A stretch of DNA of 24,262 bases from the NCBI GenBank assembly GCA_052325345.1, contig JBKQVG010000157.1, forward strand, positions 1 to 24,262, written 5' to 3'. Shown in pieces: positions 1 to 5,741 of the stretch (position 1 is the stretch's first letter; the number at the start of each line of letters is the position of its first letter). The notes under the pieces are model-generated. The model saw only the letters and a list, made by a program, of their open reading frames with translations, made no database searches and was not told where the DNA came from. The translations under genes were made by a program, and so were the position numbers. The DNA is from JBEKYD01 sp052325345. GTDB lineage: Bacteria > Acidobacteriota > Terriglobia > Bryobacterales > Bryobacteraceae.

Positions 1-90
1 GTCCTTGCGATAGTTGAAGGTATCGTCGTCGAAGAAGATTTCCTTGACGTTGGGGAACTCGTCCAGCGCGTAGCGGACTTCGTTGGCCAT
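1..90 (-). other. Inverted internal fragment of hpnJ (chimeric or rearranged left edge)
   Basis: Read on the minus strand, all 90 bases are open and give 30 residues starting MANEVRYALDEF and containing KEIFFDDDTF. That is the radical-SAM core segment of HpnJ-type proteins, normally some 30-60 residues upstream of the sequence that begins on the plus strand at position 89 (MKEAGCRLLIVGYESG). The two pieces of one gene therefore face each other head to head. They meet at the palindrome TGGCCA (84-89). The plus strand upstream of 83 has in-frame stops, so the plus-strand gene does not continue leftwards. An inversion with loss of the intervening part, or an assembly or amplification chimera, would explain this. 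Confidence 0.85.
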
Positions 91-679
91 GAAGGAAGCC
101 GGCTGCCGCCTGCTGATCGTGGGCTACGAATCCGGCGATCCGCGGATCCTCAAGAACATCAAGAAGGGCGCCACCGTGGATATGGCGGAGCGCTTCACCG
201 CCAACTGCAAGAAGCTGGGCCTGACGGTGCACGGCGATTACATCATCGGGCTGCCCGGAGAGTCGCGCGAAAGTATCCGCAAAACCATCGATTTCGCCAA
301 GCGGATGGACACGGATACCATCCAGGTTTCCATCGCGCATCCCTATCCCGGAACGGAATTTTACGAGTACGTCAAGCGCAACAACCTCATCACCATCGAT
401 TCGATGACCGACGACGTGGGCCACCAGCTTCCCAACATCGTCTATCCCGGTCTGGACCGCGCCGAGCTGGTCGACTGGGTGGAACGCTTCTACGGCGAAT
501 ACTTCTTCCGCCCGCGCGTCATCTGGCGCATCGTCAGCAAGGCCATTTTCAATAACGACGAGCGCAGGCGGCTGACCAAGGAAGCCCGCGAGTACATGGC
601 CCTGCGCGCCAAACGCAAGAGATTCGTCGCCGACAACACCGCCAAGCCCGCGCCGGTAGCGGCCAGCTCCGGCGACTAG
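83..679 (+). CDS. hpnJ: Radical SAM protein HpnJ (hopanoid biosynthesis), C-terminal part only
   Basis: This is the C-terminal 198 codons of a B12-binding/radical-SAM protein of the HpnJ type. Known role of the family: HpnJ is a radical SAM enzyme needed to make the cyclitol-ether head group of bacteriohopanetetrol, acting after HpnI and HpnK. Recognisable blocks are MKEAGCRLLIVGYESGDP, LGLTVHGDYIIGLPGES, QVSIAHPYPGTEFYEY and RFYGEYFFRPRVIWRI near the C-terminus. The Cys cluster that binds the iron-sulfur centre and the N-terminal domain are missing because the gene is broken at about position 89. The TTG at 83 is only the first open codon after the break, not a real start. hpnI lies downstream after a 485-bp repeat region. 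The HpnJ assignment comes from recalled family sequence and is strong. Confidence 0.85.
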   Translation: MAMKEAGCRLLIVGYESGDPRILKNIKKGATVDMAERFTANCKKLGLTVHGDYIIGLPGESRESIRKTIDFAKRMDTDTIQVSIAHPYPGTEFYEYVKRNNLITIDSMTDDVGHQLPNIVYPGLDRAELVDWVERFYGEYFFRPRVIWRIVSKAIFNNDERRRLTKEAREYMALRAKRKRFVADNTAKPAPVAASSGD

Positions 680-704
680 GTGGGACAGGCCTTCCAGGCC
701 TGTC
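680..704 (+). repeat. Short palindromic element directly after the hpnJ stop codon
   Basis: GTGGGACAG begins on the base after the TAG stop. GACAGGCCT (684-692) and AGGCCTGTC (696-704) form a perfect 9-bp stem with a 3-base loop. It shares the GTGGGACAGGCC head of the longer repeats elsewhere in the window but lacks their T-rich loop. It could stabilise the end of the transcript or terminate it; there is no T-run after it. Confidence 0.8.
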
Positions 705-762
705 TGAAGCAGCCGATGCCCTGCCCCCGCGAAGAATTCCCGCCAAGCAGCGTGACGCCGCG

Positions 763-809
763 GTGGCGCGCGCCTCTGGCCCGCAGCGTCGGCTTTCGAG
801 CCGACGTTC
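763..809 (+). repeat. Left arm of a 47-bp inverted repeat
   Basis: This stretch is the reverse complement of 1094-1140 with 44 of 47 positions identical by eye. It ends in CGTCGGCT-TTCG-AGCCGACG, itself a hairpin. It encloses the inverted GTGGGGCAGAC copies at 832-863 and 1021-1052, giving a nested arrangement of outer and inner arms. Confidence 0.85.
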
Positions 810-831
810 TTGGTAGCATTCCCAAATCGCC

Positions 832-863
832 GTGGGGCAGACGCTCGTCTTTCGTGGTCTGTC
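832..863 (+). repeat. Dispersed GTGGGGCAGAC element, plus orientation
   Basis: GTGGGGCAGAC is followed by a T-rich middle and GTGGTCTGTC. It is the same family as the elements at 1021-1052, 4783-4814, 14668-14699 and 18987-19018. In this copy the left arm has drifted (GACGCTCG instead of GACCATCG), so the stem is weaker. Confidence 0.8.
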
Positions 864-1020
864 GTTTCGGGGCCTTGGGCCCTCGCAAGCCCATGAAAAG
901 TTCTCGTTCGTGGAGCGGACTCTCAGTCTGCCACGCCGGGACTCCTCCCGGCGCGTGTCTGGCGCCAAAACTGTCCTACGGGGGGTGTTTTCGACCCTGC
1001 CATCGAAAAAGAGCCCGGAT

Positions 1021-1052
1021 GGCGGACCACAAAAAGCGATGGTCTGCCCCAC
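1021..1052 (-). repeat. Dispersed GTGGGGCAGAC element, minus orientation
   Basis: The minus strand reads GTGGGGCAGACCATCG, then TTTTT, then GTGGTCCGCC. The arms GCAGACCA and TGGTCCGC pair with one G-T wobble around a short loop. Together with 832-863 it makes an inverted pair. Confidence 0.85.
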
Positions 1053-1093
1053 GGAGCGTCAAAGCCGCACAGGGTTTCTGGGGCCTCGGCGCG

Positions 1094-1140
1094 GAACGTC
1101 GGCTCGAAAGCCGACGCTGCAGGCCAGCGGCCCGCGCCAC
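1094..1140 (-). repeat. Right arm of a 47-bp inverted repeat
   Basis: This stretch is the partner of 763-809 in inverted orientation (44 of 47 identical). It contains the hairpin CGTCGGCT-CGAA-AGCCGACG at 1097-1116. It ends 25 bases before the proposed hpnI start. Confidence 0.85.
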
Positions 1141-1164
1141 GAAAATGGCCCCGCTGGTTTCCTC

Positions 1165-2280
1165 GTGATCTGGCTGGCTTTGCCGGCGCTGGCCGCGGCG
1201 GCTTACTACGCCCTGGCGGTGGTGGCCGCGGCGCGCTGGTCCCGCTCTTCGCCGCCCCGCGGCCCGGCGTCTTGCCCGCCCGTCTCCATTCTCAAGCCCG
1301 CGCACGGCCGCGATCCCCGCTTTTGGGGCGCTATTCGCTCCCACGCCGAGCAACAGTATCCGGAATTCGAAATCCTCTTCGGGGTCACCGATGCCGCCGA
1401 CCCCTCACTCGTTGATATCCGCCGGCTGGAGCGGGAATATCCCAACCTGCGCATCCGCACGCACGTTGTCACCACCACCGCGCCGAATGCCAAAGCGGGC
1501 GTGCTGGCGGAACTCGCGCGCCAGGCCCGCTATCCGGTGCTGCTGGTCAACGACAGCGACATCCGCGTGCCGCCCGGTTATCTGGCCGGCGTGACCGCGC
1601 CGCTGGCGGATCCCGGAGTCGGTCTGGTCACCTGCCTGTATCGTGCCGCCGCCGAATCCTGGCCGGCGCGTGCCGAGGCCCTGGGTATCGCCACCGAATT
1701 CGCTCCCAGCGTTCTAGTGGCTCGCCTTCTGGGCGTGGCCGAATTCGCCCTCGGTTCCACCATGGTCTTCCGCTCTTCGACCCTGGCCGAAATTGGCGGC
1801 TTCGAGGCCATTTTCGATTATCTGGCTGACGACTATCAGTTGGGCTGCCGCATCCACCAGCGCGGCTATCGGATCCGCTTCGCCCCCGTCGTGGTAGAGA
1901 CCAACCTGGGCGGCAGCGGATGGGCTGAAGTCTGGCGCCACCAGTTGCGATGGTCGCGCACCATCCGCGTTTCCCGGCCGTCCGGATACTTCGGCTACGC
2001 CGTCACCCACGCCACCTTGTGGGCCGCGGTGGCGCTTGCCGCCGGCCATTGGCCCATCGCGCTCCTCGCCATGTCGCTCCGCCTAGGGGCAGGCGTCTGG
2101 ACCGGCGCCGGCATCCTCGGCGACCGCAAGACCGCGCCCGACGTCTGGTTGATTCCCCTCCGCGACCTGGCCGGTTTCGCCGTCTGGCTGGCGGGCCTCT
2201 CGGGCAATACCGTGGACTGGCGCGGCCAGAAACTGCGGCTCCTGCCGGATGGTAGAATAAGGCCGAAATATCCCGAATAG
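1165..2280 (+). CDS. hpnI: Hopanoid biosynthesis glycosyltransferase HpnI
   Basis: This is a 371-residue family 2 (ceramide-glucosyltransferase-like) membrane glycosyltransferase. Known role of HpnI: it transfers an N-acetylglucosamine unit to bacteriohopanetetrol, the step before HpnK deacetylation and HpnJ rearrangement. Visible features are an N-terminal membrane helix (about residues 2-23), PVSILKPAHG (39-48), DSDIRV with D130/D132, the motif DYLADDYQLG around 218-227, HQLRW (259-263, in place of the usual Q/RxxRW), and C-terminal hydrophobic segments (about 280-345). GTG at 1165 is chosen because the membrane helix starts there. The frame stays open back to 832, but that part is repeat sequence (see 680-1164). 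No clear ribosome site precedes the GTG, so the exact start is uncertain. Confidence 0.85.
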   Translation: MIWLALPALAAAAYYALAVVAAARWSRSSPPRGPASCPPVSILKPAHGRDPRFWGAIRSHAEQQYPEFEILFGVTDAADPSLVDIRRLEREYPNLRIRTHVVTTTAPNAKAGVLAELARQARYPVLLVNDSDIRVPPGYLAGVTAPLADPGVGLVTCLYRAAAESWPARAEALGIATEFAPSVLVARLLGVAEFALGSTMVFRSSTLAEIGGFEAIFDYLADDYQLGCRIHQRGYRIRFAPVVVETNLGGSGWAEVWRHQLRWSRTIRVSRPSGYFGYAVTHATLWAAVALAAGHWPIALLAMSLRLGAGVWTGAGILGDRKTAPDVWLIPLRDLAGFAVWLAGLSGNTVDWRGQKLRLLPDGRIRPKYPE

Positions 2281-2290
2281 AAAGGTCTCC

Positions 2291-2953
2291 ATGATCCTGT
2301 TACTGTTCGGCCCGCCGGGATGCGGCAAAGGCACGCAAAGCGCCTTTCTTGCGGCCCGTTACCATATCCCCGCCATTTCCGCGGGCGAAATGTTCCGCGC
2401 CGAATGTAAAGCCGGCTCGGAGACGGGGCGCGTGGCCTGCCGGACTTTTTCCTGTGGCGAGCCGGTTTCCGACGATATCGCCGATGGGATTGTGGCCAGC
2501 CGGATTGCCCAACCCGACTGCGCCGGCGGATTCCTCCTGGATGGGTATCCGCGCACCGTGGCCCAGGCTCGCAGCTTTGCGGCCCTGCTGGCGGCGCACA
2601 ACCTGCCGGAGCCGCTGGTGCTGTTCCTGGACGTTCCGGACGAAGTTTTGGTCCAGCGCCTCGCCGCGCGCCGCCAGTGCCCGCGCTGCCTCCGCATCTA
2701 TAATCTGCTGTGGCAACCGCCGCGCACTCCCGGCCGTTGCGACCAAGACGGCGGCAAGCTCGTCGAGCGGGAAGACGATACCGAACCGGTGGTGCGCCAG
2801 CGCTTGCGCGCCTATCATGAGCAGACCGGCCCCATTCTCGACTACTACGGTGAGTCCGCGGTGGTGCACATCGATGGCTTGCTGCCACCGATCGAAGTCG
2901 AAAGAGAGGAAGAGCGCCTGATCGAAACGCTCGTTCCGGTAGACGCCCGCTAA
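2291..2953 (+). CDS. adk: Adenylate kinase with zinc-type LID
   Basis: This 220-residue adenylate kinase (ATP + AMP to 2 ADP, cytoplasm) has normal length. The P-loop GPPGCGKGTQ is at residues 7-16, the nucleotide-binding block DGYPRT at 84-89, and the LID domain carries C130, C133, C150 and D153, the pattern of the zinc-binding subgroup, followed by RED at 160-162. The ATG lies 10 bases after the hpnI stop, with AAGG shortly before it, so it is probably co-transcribed with hpnI. Its place beside hopanoid genes rather than ribosomal-protein genes suggests that it may be a second adenylate kinase; this cannot be tested here. Family identity is secure. Confidence 0.95.
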   Translation: MILLLFGPPGCGKGTQSAFLAARYHIPAISAGEMFRAECKAGSETGRVACRTFSCGEPVSDDIADGIVASRIAQPDCAGGFLLDGYPRTVAQARSFAALLAAHNLPEPLVLFLDVPDEVLVQRLAARRQCPRCLRIYNLLWQPPRTPGRCDQDGGKLVEREDDTEPVVRQRLRAYHEQTGPILDYYGESAVVHIDGLLPPIEVEREEERLIETLVPVDAR

Positions 2954-3030
2954 GCTCCGCCCTCCACCGCCGCCAGAAACCGACAAACGATAACTGCCAA
3001 CCACCGGCTTCCGGTAAAATTGTGTCTGCC

Positions 3031-3693
3031 ATGTCGAGGGGATACACTCCGCTTACCGGCCCGCTGGCGGCTTATGTTGCTTCCGTCACGCTGCGCGAAC
3101 CGGACGCGCTGCGCGAATTGCGTGAATCGAACGAAAACCATCCGCGCGCGTCCATGCAAATTGCGCCCGAGCAGGGGCAGTTCCTGCACGTGCTGGTGAA
3201 GCTCATCCACGCCCGTAAGGCGCTCGAAATCGGCGTGTTCATGGGCTATAGCTCGTCGTGGGTGGCGCTCGCCATGCCGTCCGGCAGCCGCTTGGTGGCC
3301 TGCGAGGCCAGTGAAGAGTATGCCGCCATCGCGCGCGGCACCTGGAAGGCCGTCGGCGTGGACGATTCGGTCGAACTGCGCCTCGGCCCGGCGCTCGATT
3401 CTCTCGAGCGCCTGCTCGCCGAAGGCCACGCCGGGACTTTCGATTTCGCTTTCATCGATGCCGACAAGGCCAACTACTCGCGCTACTATGACCTATCCTA
3501 CGAGCTGGTGAAACCCGGCGGCTTGATCGCGGCCGATAACACGCTCTGGGATGGCAACGTCGCCGACCCCTCAGTCCAGGACGCCGATACCGAAGCGATT
3601 CGCGCCTTCAACCGCAAGCTCTACGCCGATTCGCGCGTGGCACTCACCCTGGCCACCATCGGCGATGGTGTGAGCCTGGCGTGCAAACTTTAA
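3031..3693 (+). CDS. Class I SAM-dependent O-methyltransferase (caffeoyl-CoA OMT-like family)
   Basis: This small methyltransferase is of the Methyltransf_3 type, whose members methylate hydroxyl groups of catechol-like substrates with S-adenosylmethionine and a divalent metal. Counting from the ATG at 3031, the SAM motif ALEIGVFMGYSSS starts near residue 64, FIDADK near 141, and ADNTLWDG near 168. The first Asp of DADK and the Asp-Asn pair correspond to the metal ligands of the family. An upstream GTG at 3022 adds three residues. It overlaps the following TIR gene by 13 bases, so the two are probably translated together. The substrate cannot be told from sequence; catechol-type phenols or polyketide intermediates are the usual candidates. 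Confidence 0.9.
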   Translation: MSRGYTPLTGPLAAYVASVTLREPDALRELRESNENHPRASMQIAPEQGQFLHVLVKLIHARKALEIGVFMGYSSSWVALAMPSGSRLVACEASEEYAAIARGTWKAVGVDDSVELRLGPALDSLERLLAEGHAGTFDFAFIDADKANYSRYYDLSYELVKPGGLIAADNTLWDGNVADPSVQDADTEAIRAFNRKLYADSRVALTLATIGDGVSLACKL

Positions 3694-4757
3694 CTCCGAC
3701 CCTGTTCCCCTGCTACGCGCCCGCCGACCGCCCGGCGGCCGGCGCCATTCGCGGGTTCCTGGAGCGGGGCGCCCAGGTCCGCGTCTTTCTCGAAGAGGGC
3801 GAATTGCGCGAAGGCGAGAGCCTGGCCGATAAAGCCCGCGAGGGCCTCGTAGCCGACCTGATCGTGCTGCTCTTTTCCCGCGCCTCCTGGCCTTCGCGCC
3901 GGCCCAGGGCCGAGTGGGAAGATGCCTTCCTCAACGAGCCCGCATCGGCGGGCGTCCGCGTCGCCTTTGCGCGCCTGGACGATTGCGCGCCGCCCCCGGT
4001 GCTGAACCCGCGCTTCGAGCTCGCCGGCCTACCGCTCGCCGGCCTGCGTTCCCTCAAACGTTGGGTGCGCGGCGGTGGCAGGCTGCTGGAGATGGCCGTA
4101 TCTTCCGGCGGCGACCTCGAAGTGCTGGGTATCGCCCTGGCCGATCGCCCCGGCCGCGAATGGACTTCCGCCGCCATGGCCGCCCGATTCACCCATGCTT
4201 TTCGCGAGGATTTCGATGCCGTGCTGCATCTGCGCTGTGGCGCGCGCTCGCCGGCGGCGCTCGCTGGCAGCCTGGGCCGTCAGCTCGGTCTGCGCCTGGA
4301 AGGCGATCTCGAAAGCAACTGCCGCAAGCTCGCCGCCTTCTGCTCCGGGCGCCGTTTCCTCGTGGTGGTGGAAGATGCCGGCGCCGTTCCCGAAGAACTG
4401 CTGTTTGCCGGCAATTGCTCGACTTTGCTCTGTCCGGACTCCCTGCCCACGGACGATCCGCCCGATCCGCTCGACCAGGTACAGCTTGCCTTCGCCGCCG
4501 CCCCATGGACCGAGCAATGTTCCCTGGCCCGGACCGGTTGCCGCCTGGCCCGCGGCGAAGGCCGCCTGGCGGAAGGCTACGAGTTGATGCGGCAATGGCA
4601 CGCCGCCGCCCAAACTCGCGCCGATCGCATCGCGCTCGATGAATCCGCCCGCGAAATGGTCTGGATTCTCGAAGCCTGGGGCCGCGACGACGAGGCCCGC
4701 GCCCTGGACTACCGCCGCATCGCCGAATATAGCGGCCAGTTGCTGCTGCCCTTCTGA
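3681..4757 (+). CDS. TIR-domain protein with degenerate NB-ARC-like domain
   Basis: This 358-residue protein has three regions. Residues 8-118 resemble a TIR domain: CYAPADRPAAGAIRGFLERG, then VRVFLEEGELREGESLADK, VADLIVLLFSRAS and AEWEDAF. Aligned by eye to the TIR pattern SxxxxxSxWCxxE, the catalytic glutamate of TIR NAD hydrolases falls on E78, although the preceding WC is lost. Residues 145-255 follow the course of NB-ARC ATPases (FREDFDAVLHLRCG, LGRQLGLRLEGD, a Walker-B-like FLVVVEDAG at 226-234, CSTLLCP), but where GxGKT should be it reads GREWTS. The C-terminal 90 residues are helical and TPR-like. The gene starts with GTG inside the O-methyltransferase gene. Possible roles are NAD cleavage in defence or signalling; this is inference. 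Confidence 0.7.
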   Translation: MQTLTPTLFPCYAPADRPAAGAIRGFLERGAQVRVFLEEGELREGESLADKAREGLVADLIVLLFSRASWPSRRPRAEWEDAFLNEPASAGVRVAFARLDDCAPPPVLNPRFELAGLPLAGLRSLKRWVRGGGRLLEMAVSSGGDLEVLGIALADRPGREWTSAAMAARFTHAFREDFDAVLHLRCGARSPAALAGSLGRQLGLRLEGDLESNCRKLAAFCSGRRFLVVVEDAGAVPEELLFAGNCSTLLCPDSLPTDDPPDPLDQVQLAFAAAPWTEQCSLARTGCRLARGEGRLAEGYELMRQWHAAAQTRADRIALDESAREMVWILEAWGRDDEARALDYRRIAEYSGQLLLPF

Positions 4758-4760
4758 TTC

Positions 4761-4814
4761 GTGGCGCGGAGCCGACGTCTTGGTGGGACAGGCCATCGCT
4801 TTTTGTGGCCGGTC
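4761..4814 (+). repeat. Shortened composite repeat after the TIR gene
   Basis: 4783-4814 is a plus-orientation copy of the dispersed element (GTGGGACAGGCCATCG, TTTTT, GTGGCCGGTC). It is preceded by GTGGCGCGGAGCCGACGTCT (4761-4780), which matches the two ends of 763-812 with the middle, including one hairpin arm, deleted. The order, GCCGACG unit then GTGGG unit, is the same as at 763-863. It starts four bases after the TIR stop codon. Confidence 0.75.
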
Positions 4815-4894
4815 AATGCCCCAACACAAAATGCGGTCGGTATTCAGCTCTTGCTGATCGCCGAGGTCCAACCGCCGGTTGCTTACCGGAAAAT

Positions 4895-4910
4895 TGTAAG
4901 AAACGTGTAA
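4895..4910 (+). promoter_or_regulatory. TGTAA direct repeat, possible OmpR-family regulator site
   Basis: TGTAA occurs at 4895-4899 and again at 4906-4910, exactly 11 bases apart. Direct repeats of this kind and spacing are typical of OmpR/CpxR-type response regulators. It lies 63 bases before a broken histidine-kinase gene, whose lost partner regulator may once have bound here. This is suggestive only. Confidence 0.3.
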
Positions 4911-4972
4911 TGATCCGGCGAGGGTCGATGGCGGCAACCCGGGGTGCTTAACCGTTTTGGGGATTCCCCCGT

Positions 4973-5385
4973 TTGCTCCTGTGGCTGGCGGCGGCCCTGG
5001 CCGCTGTCGCGCTCTTGTGCTGGTGGCCATTCGTCCACGGCGTCACGCGGGCGATTCGTCAGATGGATCGCGCCACCGAAGAGATCGCGGAGGGCCGTTT
5101 CGACGTCCAGGTGACGCATCGGCGGCGCGACGAGATGGGGCACCTCGGCGAGCAGATCACCGCATGGCCGGGCGGCTCGATGGATTCGTGAAGCATCAGA
5201 AGCGATTCCTGGGGGACACCGCGCATGAGCTGTGCGCTCCGATTGCGCACAGTCAGTTTGCTCTTGGAATTCTCGGGCAGAGAATCGACGACGCGCGGCA
5301 AACCGATGTGGCGGTGCTCCATGATGAGGTCCAGGAACTGTCCAACCTGGTGAACGAGCTGCTCCTGTTTTCGAAAGCTGGCTAA
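4973..5385 (+). pseudogene. Sensor histidine kinase remnant (HAMP + HisKA, frameshifted, no ATPase domain)
   Basis: The first frame (4973-5191) gives a membrane helix, LLLWLAAALAAVALLCWW, then a HAMP linker (AIRQMDRATEEIAEGRF..DEMGHLGEQI). A frameshift near 5163 moves the reading to the frame ending at 5385, which gives MAGRLDGFVKHQKRFLGDTA, then HELCAPIA (the phospho-accepting His box) and LSNLVNELLLFSKAG, then stop. Adding one base in ATCACCGC would restore QINRMAGRL. The sensor domain, the first membrane helix and the whole HATPase domain are missing, so it cannot act as a kinase. Its H-box most resembles CpxA-like kinases of Acidobacteria. A short GTGGG-N6-CCCAC hairpin (5386-5401) starts directly after the stop codon. 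Confidence 0.8.
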
Positions 5386-5438
5386 GTGGGAGAGCGCCCA
5401 CATCGTGCGCTGGCGGCGGGAGGCTGTAGACTTGGTGC

Positions 5439-5582
5439 ATGCAACGGAAGATCTTCTGGAGCACTTTCATGGTCCTGGGTCTGATGGCCGATTTTCTTCT
5501 TCCGCTCTGGTGGGCGCTGGGGGCGACGATTCCAATTTTCTTCTTCAGTTGGTGGGTTGCCTATCGCAGCGACTGGTTCTGA
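5439..5582 (+). CDS. Small hydrophobic membrane protein, 47 residues
   Basis: The open frame from ATG 5439 to TGA 5582 encodes 47 residues: a basic start (MQRKIFW), a first hydrophobic stretch (MVLGLMADFLLPLWWALGA), a second (TIPIFFFSWWVAY), and RSDWF at the end. Two closely spaced membrane helices with a short basic N-terminus are expected. The positive start, the aromatic residues at the helix edges and the clean stop look like a selected protein rather than chance. GGGAGG lies 15 bases before the ATG, which is far for a ribosome site. I recall similar short proteins from Acidobacteria but cannot confirm this. Its function is unknown. It follows the histidine-kinase remnant and may be the conserved tail of a lost operon. 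Confidence 0.55.
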   Translation: MQRKIFWSTFMVLGLMADFLLPLWWALGATIPIFFFSWWVAYRSDWF

Positions 5583-5624
5583 AACCCCCGCTACCGCGTT
5601 TCCGGGCGCCAAGCGCTCCCTCAT

Positions 5625-5669
5625 GCTCAATCTTCAGGCACGTGGTTCGCTGGCGAACCGATATTGAGC
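5625..5669. terminator. Two-tier hairpin between convergent genes
   Basis: GCTCAAT (5625-5631) pairs with ATTGAGC (5663-5669), and inside it GGTTCGC (5644-5650) pairs with GCGAACC (5653-5659). It lies between the small plus-strand gene and the minus-strand hydrolase, where a bidirectional terminator is expected. There is no T-run, so its action is unproven. Confidence 0.45.
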
Positions 5670-5704
5670 ACGGGCGTCTATTCCGAAAGCGTCCGAACCG
5701 CCGG

Positions 5705-5738
5705 GTTGTGAGCGCAGGCCAAAGGCCTACTCCACAAC
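5705..5738. terminator. Second nested hairpin at the 3' end of the hydrolase gene
   Basis: GTTGTG (5705-5710) pairs with CACAAC (5733-5738), enclosing AGGCC-AAA-GGCCT (5716-5728). It ends three bases from the 3' end of the minus-strand hydrolase gene, as the other 3'-end hairpins in this window do. Confidence 0.45.
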
Positions 5739-5741
5739 ACC

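Larger units (their letters stand above)
680..1164. repeat. Intergenic mosaic of palindromic repeats between hpnJ and hpnI
   Basis: These 485 bases contain no convincing gene. They consist of hairpins: 684-704, 787-806 (8-bp arms, TTCG loop), 934-953 (CGCCGGGA/TCCCGGCG, CTCC loop), 988-1009 (TTTTCGA/TCGAAAA) and 1097-1116 (8-bp arms, CGAA loop), plus two oppositely oriented copies of the GTGGGGCAGAC element (832-863 and 1021-1052). Open frames cross it in several registers on both strands, but they encode repeat sequence and match no recognisable protein. Confidence 0.8.

Noticed and set aside
549..1052. Minus-strand frame of 167 codons and plus-strand frame 680-1168
   Set aside because: Both run through the hairpin repeats, have Arg/Pro-rich composition typical of shadow frames, and match no family.
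680..1140. CRISPR array or insertion sequence in the repeat block
   Set aside because: There are no equal-length direct repeats with spacers and no transposase; the repeats are inverted hairpins.
832..1164. N-terminal extension of HpnI from the start at 832
   Set aside because: The first 111 codons are translated repeat sequence, shared with other non-coding copies in the window, and the family starts at the membrane helix encoded from about 1165.
1995..3047. 350-codon minus-strand frame across hpnI and adk
   Set aside because: It is antisense to two well-recognised genes and has no recognisable motif.
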